A stretch of DNA of 64,000 nucleotides from Trichoplax sp. H2. Lineage: Eukaryota > Placozoa > Uniplacotomia > Trichoplacea. Below, piece after piece: positions 25,401 to 39,899 of the stretch. The notes beneath the pieces are model-generated. The model was not told the origin of the DNA, made no database searches, and worked only from the letters and a program-made list of their open reading frames with translations. The stretch covers positions 372,001 through 436,000 of the forward strand of contig NOWV01000028.1 of NCBI GenBank assembly GCA_003344405.1, read 5' to 3'. Position 1 is the first letter of the stretch. Each line of letters opens with the position of its first letter. Made by a program: the position numbers and the translations under genes.

Positions 25401-27140
25401 TTAAATGCTTTATACAAGCCTAAATTTAACTGATGAGTAAAAAAGGATCAATGGATGAGACTGTTTTCTTTCGCAAAGACCCAAACTTGATCACAAAATA
25501 GAAGTAGAAGGCAATCATTCTGGTTAAATTATTACAACAAGATTGCGTTTCCATCATACGTGTATTCTTGTGCGAATAAGTACTGATCCTAAGTTGATCA
25601 TTATCAATTCTATTTTATTTTTGCTTTGCTAACACTCGATATTAAACCTTTTACTTGTTAAAAAGGATAAGATTACTTCATTAGAGATGAGCATGGATCT
25701 AAGTACGTTACGATCGCTTCAGTTGCAGTATCATCGTCTACTGCAGAATAGAACTTTTACTTATTATACATGGATAAGATTACTTCATTAGATGTGGAAG
25801 TAAATTTGCATGTAACTTTGCCATTTTCATAGCAATACTTATTTTACAGTAGTTTAAATCTATTTTATGACTTTATGCAAGAAACTGAGTACCTCTACTC
25901 GTAAAACTCAGTACACTTGCTCTGCAATGGATGCTATTCATCCCGAACATGATTAAATCAGCTTTAACGAAAAAGAATACTTATTCTACTTCGCTTTTAG
26001 AACTACAATCTAATATCCAATTGATCTGATCATTTTATAAAGTGTGATTACGTCCGTTATTAATAGTGCAGTAATCAAAACTTTTCATCAAATACAATTT
26101 ATTCATATCAAGCCATAGCTTACTATACAGTTCTTTGTTTTATCTTGGGAAATACTGATAGTTACCAGCATTGCGGTACAGGTGGGTCTATTTTCTTAAA
26201 ATTGATCATCATTTTTTTTATTACGGATTAAGTTAACGGTTACATCATAATCAGAAGATTTTTTCGAAATTAATTGTTCGATTGTGGCTTTAATTTAAAG
26301 CCAGTAAGATTTAGAAGAGAAAGGATAAACATATTGACATATATGTCATATGCTTTACAAGATTCTTTTCCAGTTCCATGTCAATCATACAAAATAGAAT
26401 ACTGTGCAAATTTTTGGGTGGTTTATTCCTGCTTGCAAGCTCATATTAAAGTCAGAGTTCGTCTTAGACTGAAGGATGATATATCATGCGATGATGCAAA
26501 TGGTTTATTGGTATGACTAACGTAGTACCAAATGTTTGAAGAAAAAATTGAAATGCACTTATAAGGGGAGGAGTTGAATATATTAGTCTTATTTTCCTTA
26601 TCACAAGCAGAAGTAACTTAGATCATAGGATAAGAAAAATGATGTTCTAATTTGCATGATATTAGATATTTATAATAAGTAAAACCTAATAATTATCCTA
26701 GGTACAGCTAACGATATCTTTCACAACAGTAATAAAACAACATTACTGAAAGTAACTTTGGGAATTAATTAATGCATAGCATAATTCGATTTGATAGGGT
26801 ACCAATAGCATAGTATTGACGCTGGTCATTATTGTTGTTTCTTTTTTAGGGAATAATTTGTTTACTGTCTCAGATCATACAATAATGTATCGCTGTATAT
26901 TGTAAGAATAATATTTTGATTCTTCAAAACGATTGCCCATAACCTAAAAGGATCTTTCTAATAGCGTTGGTATGATTGAGCAACAGAAGCGATCATTTTC
27001 CTCTTTTTCAGTTAAACTATTAAAGTCGTAGTAGTAACTGTATCTTAGTGGTAGTATTACTTACTACTCTACAGAAGCTGTAATGAATATCATGATATAT
27101 CTGTTACAAATCATCACACATGAATAATTGTAATACTCGT
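19462..27140. other. Gene-poor intergenic stretch
   Basis: About 7.7 kb of AT-rich sequence with dense stops. I found no set of exons that join in phase or resemble a known family. A (CT)n run lies at about 24567-24584. Weakly similar blocks at 25030-25240 and 25340-25500 (CGCTAGATG, TTCCAAGATATAAT, TAAAAAAGGATCAATGGATGAGAC-like) and at 25670-25700 and 25770-25800 (GGATAAGATTACTTCATTAG) suggest old duplications. An 80-codon frame at 26274-26516 ends at a plausible donor but has no family signature. Confidence 0.45.
24567..24584. repeat. (CT)n microsatellite
   Basis: Run of CT dinucleotides within intergenic DNA. Confidence 0.85.
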
Positions 27141-27210
27141 ATATATGTTACGGTAAAAGTGAGCATTAGGCGCGCATTCGCCTAGTGCTCGCTTTTACCG
27201 TAACATATAT
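27141..27210. repeat. Near-perfect inverted repeat / hairpin, 32-bp arms, 6-bp loop
   Basis: Left arm 27141-27172 (ATATATGTTACGGTAAAAGT then GAGCATTAGGCG) is the reverse complement of right arm 27179-27210 except at two positions, both tolerable as G-U pairs in RNA transcribed from one strand. The loop is CGCATT. The stem can fold as a 32-bp hairpin. No neighbouring gene explains it. It could be a foldback transposon remnant (MITE) or a transcribed hairpin. Confidence 0.9.
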
Positions 27211-28503
27211 ACTGATTGAAAATAGAGATGAAATTCAGGATAATGATTTCTTCTTCTTTTAAGCCAATTAGAAGCGTATCTTAGGTATTTATTTACCAAT
27301 AATAATTGGATTGTACAATTAGTACCTTAGTACTATCTATTCCTAAGAATGCCCTAAATATCAAAAGATTTTATTAAATTCAACGTATTATTCAGCAATG
27401 TTTTTCAATCTTGATCATTTATAAATAAACATTTCTAGAAAAAAATAAACAATGATTATACAGCCTCAGGCAAACTTTATCATCTATTCTTTAAAATTGT
27501 ATGATCTACAACCTACGCAAATAGTGCATCGTTATTTAGATAAAAAAATAGCATGTTCTCCATTCTGTTCTATTTGACATATACGTACACCAGATTGCAC
27601 TTCTAACAAACTTGACCTTAACGAAGAGGAGCTAGTCCCATTAATAATGTTAAGGCTAGCAATTTGTTGCAATGATGAACTAATTGCTAATTGGTTATTT
27701 AGCAATGGGGCTGCCTTAGGCTAAGGTGGATAGATAATCATTGATTCATTTACTAGTATGAGATTCTATATATTTTAATTTGTTGATGGAGATGGGGTCT
27801 TGCATTGCACGGATATAAAGCAATTTGGTAATGGGGACCGCATTAATTAGTTATCCGCGGTCTGCTGTATTGAAATTATGACTGTACTTGCTAAAGGTCT
27901 CTTTAATTAATGCATTAAAGAGTTGATGTACTGAAAGAACTTTCGTAGAAGCACCTATGCTGTAGATTACTATGGCTAGATAAACTCGAGAAATACATAA
28001 AGATTCATCGATATAAATCATGAATAGACCGCTATGGATATTCATGAATGGAAATAGCATTAATCATGCTCATGTTTTGCTTCAAAAACTTCCTGATATG
28101 CTTAATGACTGTTTCTTAATTATTAATAAGTAACGGTGGCTTTAAAGTCAATCCATCAAATTACACTATAAAATAAAGAACTCTAGTGGGTTAGATGATA
28201 TTCAGCTACTATAAAAATTATAAGCCAAGCCTAGAATAGGATAACTTGTACACGAGAATTAATTCACTTTATTAGTCAAGTACGCTTTGAGTACTTTTCA
28301 GACTTTTGGCTTATATATTGTAAATAAGGCTAAAGGAAATACTGCTAAAGAACAATAATTAAATGCAATATCAAATTAAAATCTGTTGAATTTTCTTAAT
28401 CGAGGAATTAAGTCCTATAAATGTTTTGAGTACAATTAATAAGTATGGAAAAATGGAAGCCTTACGTTAAAACAGCAAATATATCACGGTGAAACGTGTA
28501 TCA
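27211..28503. other. Intergenic DNA, no gene recognised
   Basis: AT-rich, no coding signal that I could support. The 69-codon minus-strand frame at 27851-28060 shows no domain and lacks convincing splice context. Confidence 0.4.
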
Positions 28504-29195
28504 TTGATCCTCTATACTGTAGAAGGGAACGTATAAAGCTGTCATTTTCAATCAATGAAGAAAGTGCAATTGATCCTCTACACTGTACTGTAGAAGGGAA
28601 AAGTATAAAGCTGTCATTTTCAATCAACGAAGAAAGTCTAATTGATCTTCTACACTAAAGAAGGGAAACATATTTCTTCATTGATTTTCAATCAATGAAG
28701 AAAGTCCAATTGATCCTCTACACTGTAGAAGGGAAAAGTATAAAGCTGTCATTTTCAATCAGCAAAGAAAGTTTAATTGATCTTCTACATTAAAGAAGGG
28801 AAACGTATTTCTTCATTGATTGAAAATCAATGAAGAAAGTCCAATTGATCCTCTACACTGTGGAAGGGAAAAGTATAAAGCTGTCATTTTCAATCAACGA
28901 AGAAAGTCCAATTGATCTTCTACACTAAAGAAGGGAAACGTATTTCTTCATTGCTCCTCTACACTGTAGAAGGGAAAAGTATAAAGCTGTCATTTTCAAT
29001 CAACGAAGAAAGTCTAATTGATCGTCTACACTAAAGAAGGGAAACGTATTTCTTCATTGATTTTCAATCATTCTTCATCGATTTTCAATCATTCTTCATC
29101 GATTTTCAATCAATGAAGAAAGTCCAATTGATCCTCTACACGATAGAAGGGAAATGTATTCTTCACTCATTTTCAATCAATGAAGAAAGTAGGAG
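28504..29195. repeat. Tandem minisatellite of alternating unit types with internal palindromes
   Basis: Roughly 65-80-bp units built around CAATTGATCCTCTACACTGT, AGAAGGGAAAAGTATAAAGC, TGTCATTTTCAATCAACGAA and GAAAGTCC, alternating with a second form containing CTAAAGAAGGGAAACGTATT and TCTTCATTGATTTTC. Around ten units are visible. Several junctions form short perfect inverted repeats, such as TTTCTTCATTGATT and its complement AATCAATGAAGAAA separated by three bases. No coding function seen. Confidence 0.9.
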
Positions 29196-29669
29196 TACAA
29201 GCCAGGGAATTATAGAAAAAGGCTTTTCTTCCTGACCTTCTATGACCGAAGTAAACAGCAATTCGCTCGAAAGAGCGATTTGTCCATTTTGATTTCACTA
29301 GCTGTCTCGTGTACTCGTCAAAAGTGATACAAGCCTTTATAGCGATCTCGACACTTTCATACAGTACACTACCATACTGTACTTTCGCCAAAAACCCTAC
29401 TTTGATAGGGTACTGTATAGAACGTAAGAAATCGGGTTCAATATTACGCAAATAGCACTATCCAATCAATAATCTACTATGGCACTATTGAATTTCATAT
29501 TGGCACACCGGCGTTGCACTAATTCCTCTTGGATTGATGAAAATATTTTAGAATCCTTTCTAGTTTAGTTTACAAATTACAGGACTAGTAGAACATTCCA
29601 CTCCTCCTGTTTAGAGCTCTGTAAGGACTGCTCTTATTGGCTGTAGCCTTATATGTGAATTTCTATCGA

Positions 29670-30159
29670 TTAAACTAGGCTTGATCTCCCAATTTTCTTG
29701 GTAAGCAAGGGCAACTCCAAGTTAATCTCCTGGCTTGCAACAGAAACAACTTCTTCTACCTCTTCATCAGGTAATTTGAAATGAGACTTGTAAACTAGAC
29801 CCTAAAGTTAGACATAAGTTAATCGAGAATTATAGCTTGTGTAGGAGTGATTAACTTAGGAAATGCCTGCAAAGTATGTCGTTGATGCTAGCTTACACCT
29901 TTCACAATATTGTAGTGTTATAAAGGAAAGCATTTATTAATTATTCTAATTGATGCGAATACAACTAGGGATAAAAAAGCAAAAAGTCAATGATGCATAA
30001 TGTATGACAAGAAAGAAATAGTTTGGAATTTGCTTGACACTCAATTTAGTAATAGACAGTTTCACTTTAACTTAGTTACCAATCCAGTAATGGCTGGTAA
30101 GCAGCTAACATCGATGCCAGTATGTGTTGACTATCTGTTTGCGCGCCCGTCTTTAACAT
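29670..30159 (-). CDS. Possible small two-exon gene, divergent from CPLANE2 (tentative)
   Basis: I do not recognise this product. Two stretches look exon-like on the minus strand: 30159-30080 starts with ATG, encodes MLKTGAQTDSQHILASMLAA plus a few residues and ends at a GTAACT donor; 29801-29670 follows a TTTAG acceptor, encodes LVYKSHFKLPDEEVEEVVSV and then a leucine-rich segment, and closes with TAA. The start is only 52 bp from the CPLANE2 start on the other strand, which would suit a shared promoter. Against it: the first piece ends in phase 2 while the second needs phase 0, so the direct join is not in frame; a small exon is missing or the call is wrong. Confidence 0.3.
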
Positions 30160-30210
30160 GATTATGCCACAATTGCTCTGATGATAGGTAATTACTGTAC
30201 TAGTCGCTCG

Positions 30211-33200
30211 ATGATGGAATTATCTCCAGGCAAGCTAATTGAACATGATTGGTATGAGAGTAATCAAGGCAGAGAATTTTTCAATTGTTTACTCAGAAAG
30301 CAGAAGCGAAGACAATTTGGTAAGGTTGAACTCCAATGACAGTTAGAATAAACATCCATTGCATAATAAAGTACAACATCAAACAAAAACAGATTGAAAA
30401 TGCATAGCTAATTCAAGCTTAAATACAACTTATGTATTACATATCAATCTTAATCTCAAATTGACCTGAAAAAAAATTCATTAAATCCATTTATAAGGTT
30501 AAGCTATTTCTGGGCAGTAGTTATTCGCTACCAATTCATTATGATGGACTATCTCCATCAAGTTTAACAATAACTCTTCGTCCTTTCAGGTGTACTCGAA
30601 AGACCAACATTTCCTTTAGGGATGTCATCGGAAATACAGTCTTATAAATTATTCTTATATGGGAAGGCTGGCGTAGGCAAGACCAGCTTAATTTGCAAGT
30701 TATGTGGTTTAGGTAATCGTGTATACTAACTTAAATTGGAACATTTGTTTTAGCATCAATGCATACTGTGGGATGCCGTTTGATTTTGTGCTCCTTACAC
30801 TCTATTTTAAAAAAATGTGGTAGTAGAAGAAATAGTCATTTTAAAGGCAATAATACAGTATATGTCAGTGCTTACGCAACATATTTAAGTATGGAGCATC
30901 TTGCAAATTGTGTATGATGAATAAACCATGGATTGTTTAGTGAAACTTGACTGATATTAATTGATTGTTTGGCTACAAAATTTTAATATCAAATCAGTCA
31001 GGTAGACAAAGATTGAAAAGCAATATAGCAATAGTTGTCAATTGAAGTCTGTCTTTAATTTCATAAATTTTTGCATTATCAGTTGCAATTTGTCGTCATG
31101 GAGCCACTTGTAAACTGTTGGCATTGATTTAATATTATGTTAAAGTGCTTAGAGACTTTCTGACAAAATTCAGTCATTTATATTGCACACCATGCAATAC
31201 GAGAGATAAACATTCAACAAGCTCTAGGCTGTATCATAATACAATTAAATAATATTTTACTGTTATGATCATAGTCAGCTGCTTTATGCTGGGAGAAAGC
31301 TTTTGCAAGCCTCATTCTCCATAAATACTTAATTTGTGTGTCATCCCTTGATTATACTCTAGTGGTCTACTATATCATTCTACACATTACTATTTTTAAT
31401 ATCATTGTGAAATAAACAACATACGATGTACATGTGTGCTAATATATCCAATTGTAAAATTATTTACCGTTGCTAGATATTCCTCAAATACACCATGAAA
31501 CTCCAGGCTTACAAACATCTACTATTTATTGGCCGGCTAAGGTAGATAAATAAACAATTTTTTATTATCTGTAGTTTGCTTTTCTGTGCATCTACGTAAT
31601 TACATGCGACAACGTAGCCGTGCTCTATATTCCTCTATATCAGCTCTTTTTAACTGCAAGTATATAGTACGAATAACTTTTAGTTTGACTATAGTATTAA
31701 CTGTATTTCTTTTCGTTTAGCTTGTCAACAGTAACGAAGTGATTACATTTAAATTTATTTTGTACGACGTTGGAGAATTTGCATTAAAGAAATACAATCA
31801 TTTTCTTCCAGTAAGTTGAACATCGATAAGCATACACTAAGATTGTAAATTACGATTAAGAATGGCTTTATTGGATTTAATTTATTCGAAAATACTGGAC
31901 CCATCACCCAGTAAAATATTCAATTTTTGACCCTTTTCTCCAGTAAATGATGGTTAGCTCTGCTCGCTAAATTGCATTTACAATCAAGATTCAATGCTGT
32001 GCTATGCACAAGTGTACTGTATGCAGTATTGCATGTAACTGATGTTTTCAATTTTAATGTGCGTTACTATATACTGTTTCTGCTATGCTTAATTGCAAGT
32101 AAGCAAACCATCACGAAATTTTCGATCGTATAACTCCGCAAAGAACTCGGTTGTTTGTGCTATAGTTACCATGGTCCCTACAACTCCTTACCGTACTAAA
32201 CGGTATCCCTCACACGTGTACTGTAGTAACTACAGCAGTAGAATTTTAATAAGTGGATACGGAGTGCAACTAAAACCGTCAAGAGCCACAACTCTAGTCT
32301 TGCCATCTTGTCTAAGTAGATCGAAGAGCTCATTGCATCCTTCATGATGAAATAGGTGGGGAAGAATGGAGGTCTCCAATGTCTGTAGTATTCCTACCCA
32401 TACCTACGGTACAGTCAGTACAGTACACTGTGTTAAACAGTACAGCACAGTATACCGTAACACTATATTGCACCGTACTAAACTATACTGTACAGGAGTA
32501 GTCCATTGTTGTAAATTAAATTTAAAAGTTGAACAGACAACATTCAATTATCAATTTATGCCATGCATAGTGAAAAATGTTGAATCATTTAAGGCTAAAC
32601 TCGATTGCTAAAACATTTTGCAACGATGTCGGAAGTGGGTAGCGGCTCGTATCTGATTTCAGAGTGAAATAAATTACAAATTTGAACCAGGGAACTTTGG
32701 GAGCCTCCTTAGCGCAGTAGGCAGCGCGTCAGTCTCATAATCTGAAGGTCGTGAGTTCGATCCTCACAGGGGGCAGGATTTTTTTGGTGAATTTTTTTTC
32801 CTTTCCTCCATTCTTTTTCCTGATCTCGATTTTAGGTCCAAATCAATAACCGTGAAAACTGTTAGCTATACGATTTCTAGATTTACGTTCAGAATTTATA
32901 GTTATATTGTCGCTTACCGTGACTATTCAGCAGCTAATTTCAATCGCTGAACGAGTCGCGTTAAATTAATTTACATAGTGCACGGTGGGCCACAACCTTG
33001 TCAAAATATCATTTTGTCAAGTTGCTGAAATTCAAGAATTTAATAGAAATTGGTTGTTTCTGTGTTTGCCTAACTTGAAAAGTAACCAACAATATTGAAT
33101 AATTCACGGTGCTACTGTACGCAAAAATGTCCCTGAAATAGTAAATGACTAACGCGGGTCCACAGCGAGGTCACACCACTGGTTAATGATCAACTTTGAA

Positions 33201-35163
33201 ACCTTTGACCGCTTCCGGATTGGTGTTAAAAAAGAGTCTGTCTGTAATAATATTACCTTTTAGGCCTTTACCCTTACTCTAGCAGCTAATTTCAATCGCT
33301 GAATCGGTTGACTGACTTAAATTATAAATTAGTATGTATGGCCTGCTATTCAGCTGATTTTTCTGACATCGGTTTTACAGTTAGTTCCAAATCATCAAAC
33401 TAAACCGTTGGACTATTTTATTTCCAGATTTGCATTAAGAATCTTCAAATAATATTGCCGTTTACCATTACTGCAGTAATTAATTTCAATAGCTGATCGA
33501 GTGGTGTTCAATTAGTATGTATGACCTACTATATGTACAGTGTACAAGTTTACTGTGTATACTATATGTTCATGCTATCGATTTCAGCCCAATCATTTTG
33601 GCTATTTCGTAATTGGATAAATGAATCAAGATTCATTAATCATATACTATTATCAGTACTTAGTCATTGTGCTGATTTCCCTGACATTGGTTTTGTTCTG
33701 AATCATCAACTTTTAAACCATTGGCCATACTATTGCCAAATTTTGCGTTAAGAATCTGTTATTATAATATCGTTTACCGTCATTTCAGATAATTCCAAAT
33801 AGCTAAACGGGTGATGTTAAGTTAGCTTGATTTGTCAGGCATTTTTGTCCATACTATTTTGTAATCGGTTAATACTTAATCCTTGGCCTAATTTCCTTGA
33901 CATTGGTTATGGTTTCAAATTATTAGCTATTTAACCCGGGCTATGCTACTCCCAAATTGGGGTTAAGAATTTGTAATTATAGTATCGTTTACCCTCACTT
34001 CAGTAATTTCAATCGCTGAAGGAGTGGTATTAAATGGCCGCCATGTCAGCTGGTATGGTACTATTTGTGTTATCGATTTAGCAAGGCAATTTTGCTGACG
34101 CTACGTGTGTTTCATAATCGGATGAAAGATATAAATGAATACTTAGTTATTGCACTCATAGATAAGTATCCCTATACATGTAAATGTTAAGAAGATACAG
34201 AAATTCAACTCAATGACTTCCGTCTTAGCTGTAGTACTGATATTGTGATCTATTAATTTATGAACAAATAATTAATTAATCTAGGCTTGCATAGAAAAAG
34301 TAGATGCTGTTATCTTTACCTTCTCGTTCGTTGACAGGTAAGTGTTGAAGACTAACCGACATACTATACCTTATATACGTGTATACTCTTATTGTAGTTA
34401 TATACGGTCACAGTAAAATGATTGCTTGTGTCACAATGATCATTAGCTTCTCCAATCAAGTCTATTTCGCTAGCAATTGCTAAATGAATAATTAAGTTAC
34501 CCATTGTAGTAGTTCAACTGACATGACAAACTGGTCATATCGTCTAGACAAAATAGAGAACAATCTAAGCCAGTGCCAATATTATACCAAAGTTAAATAT
34601 CACATATTTTAATCACCAAGTTATTTTTTAACATTTAACTTTAAAATTGTTATTTTCAATTATCTAGGGCTAGCTTTGATGATCTTACAAATTCTGTGAG
34701 TGGTCTCATTTAAAGTCTAGTAGAAACTTCCCTTGTTGATTAATTTAAATGATACTAATTTTAAAACAATAACAGGTTGATAATTTAGCCTTGCCAGAAA
34801 AGTCGACGCTAAAAATTGTTGTTGGGACTAAATATCCGATCTTAACATCTAGATCTTAAAGCGTTATTTCAAACTCTCTGCATATTTATATAGTATTTAT
34901 ATTCTTTGCGATATTGAAACAGTATTGATTAAAAGTGTCCTTAACGGGTTATAAAGTATGACCAATTCATGTATAGTGAAATTAGCGAGAGAGAATTACA
35001 CGAATTTGAACAGGAAAGGAAAATAACTGCCTTCAAAATGAAGAATATTTGCTCTAAATTGCCTGACGGTAACTTAGATGCTTGGGCTAATATCCATGTA
35101 GGTGTAAAACTAGCTTCAGACTTATCAACGATTCAAAATATTCTACAGTTGAAACAATATTAA
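30211..35163 (+). CDS. CPLANE2: CPLANE2/RSG1 ciliogenesis small GTPase, complete, 8 exons
   Basis: Rab-like GTPase of the CPLANE complex, which in vertebrates supports intraflagellar transport assembly and basal body docking. Exons: 30211-30319, 30590-30712, 31477-31541, 31721-31810, 34285-34337, 34668-34695, 34776-34831, 34956-35163, giving 243 residues (human 258). The N-terminus has HDWYESNQGREFF, LLRKQKRRQFG then VLERP, the family-specific lead-in. GTPase motifs: G1 GKAGVGKT, switch I HHETPGLQTSTIYWPAK, G3 DVGE in place of the usual DxxG-Q, then FTFSFVDRASFDDL, and G4 TKYD. The tail reads VKLASDLSTIQNIL, matching the final helix. Exon 6 is only 28 nt. Intron 4 (2474 bp) contains a tRNA-Met gene; intron 7 looks U12-type. 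The start is the first of two adjacent ATGs, with no better upstream choice. Presence implies a ciliated organism. Family assignment is strong. Confidence 0.94.
32703..32775 (+). tRNA. tRNA-Met (CAT), elongator type
   Basis: A 73-nt cloverleaf: acceptor arm GCCTCCT pairs with AGGGGGC (one G-U), D-loop AGCGCAGTAGGCAGCGC, anticodon loop CTCATAA with CAT at 32736-32738, T-arm GTGAG-TTCGATC-CTCAC, discriminator A. The body nearly matches the human elongator tRNA-Met. There is no intron. A run of seven T at 32779-32785 immediately downstream is a good RNA polymerase III terminator. It sits inside intron 4 of CPLANE2 in the same orientation. Confidence 0.97.
32779..32785 (+). terminator. RNA polymerase III terminator of tRNA-Met
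   Basis: Seven consecutive T residues three bases after the tRNA end, the standard pol III termination signal. Confidence 0.85.
34832..34955 (+). other. Probable U12-type (minor spliceosome) intron 7 of CPLANE2
   Basis: The flanking exons must join as GTK-YD (G4 motif), yet no GT donor is placed to allow it. The sequence at the required border is ATATCC, the U12 5' splice-site core, and TCCTTAAC (34938-34945), the U12 branch-point consensus, lies 10-12 nt before the 3' end. In-frame joining gives AA at the 3' end (…TTATAAA|G); the alternative TA-AG cut gives the same protein. Length is 124 bp. The U12 call rests on two independent motifs; the exact border needs cDNA. Confidence 0.75.
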
Positions 35164-36519
35164 CACGCTTAAAAGAAACTAACGCTCTACTAATTTATCC
35201 TGGTACATTCTTAATATGTCTTTTTATCTATTGACTAAGGATACTTCAACGTTCCTAAATAATCTCTGTGAACAACTACTTCATAGGGATCGGATAGCAG
35301 CCAGACATAGAATTAATTGATTATTGGTCATGCATACACAAATCTCTATGTTCTTGGACATATGCTCGTATCCAGTGCTGCAAAGCATAATCAGTAAAAG
35401 TCATACAGTGCTAAGCTTGAAATGTTTTGAGGTATTCACTCTTTGGCCTCAAATATTACTCCCGTGATACTAAATCAACGCTTAGTATTATTTCTGTAGA
35501 AAATAATTGTATAAAATGTATATATACTCGTATACGTATGTATACTGTAGGTAGTAACAATGTTGGTAAATAAACTTCTAACATTGTACAGTAAAATACT
35601 ATCCGTTCATTTTATCTCATCCAGTATTGTAATAAAGCGTTACGTCAGATATGTTCATAGCAAATTGTACACTGATAACATTTGTTAAACAGGTAAATTT
35701 TATTATTCGCTGTTGCTTAATATAACAATGATCGTTATATGTTAACGAGCGATTTTATGAAGTTTGTCCACAAACGTTTAAAAGTAATATCGATTGAATA
35801 TAATGAAGACAACAGATTGAAATGGATGATTATTTGGATTGTATACTTTTCGGCAATCCAGTATTAAATAAAATGAAACTGGCAAATTATATTAGCATAT
35901 TATAGCTGAAAGCGCTACTTTATCATAGATACGAGACTAATCACTACAAATTATGGTTTACTCCTACATACAATACTCTAAAAATAATAGCTTAAACATT
36001 CACAGATCAGTTAGAAATAGCTATATTGTGCAATATTGTAGTATTAATGTAACAGCAGTAGTAAGTAGTAGCTGCATCAGCAAGAAATAGTATAACAATT
36101 AATGTATAAAATTACTTCTATACATGCGTAGCATTATGGCAGTAAAGAAAACCTCTAGCGTAATCTATATATCTCAACAGGCATTACGAGTTACGTAATT
36201 AATGTTAAACACAATATGGCTCATTACAGATTTTCTTAAGTAAGTGAAACGATCTACACCCATATCAATTAAATTTGATATCGCCTTTAACTTAAAAAAT
36301 AGAAAAAAGCGAGAAATCTCCCCAAAGGAATCTGTATGTCATTTTAATTATACGAGTTAAGGTATCTGAATTTGTCTATTAGCAATGACACTATAGCAGG
36401 ACATTATTGATTCGACCATAGGATTTTCGCGATCAGTAAGACTAAATCTGCGGATCGTGAGCAGTCCCTACACTCAATTAGTATCTTTTTTTTTTATCCT
36501 ACACAATAAAAATAATCAA
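35164..36519. other. Intergenic region between convergent CPLANE2 and CDC42
   Basis: About 1.36 kb of AT-rich sequence between two stop codons. An AATAAA at 35569-35574 may end CPLANE2 transcripts, although it lies about 400 bp downstream. No coding signal recognised. Confidence 0.45.

Positions 36520-39899
<3,380 letters not shown>

Noticed and set aside
26274-26516. 80-codon plus-strand frame ending near a GT donor
   Set aside because: No recognisable family and no partner exon found; kept only as a note in the intergenic description.
28504-29195. CRISPR-like array
   Set aside because: Units are contiguous and degenerate, with no unique spacers, in a eukaryotic genome; it is a minisatellite.
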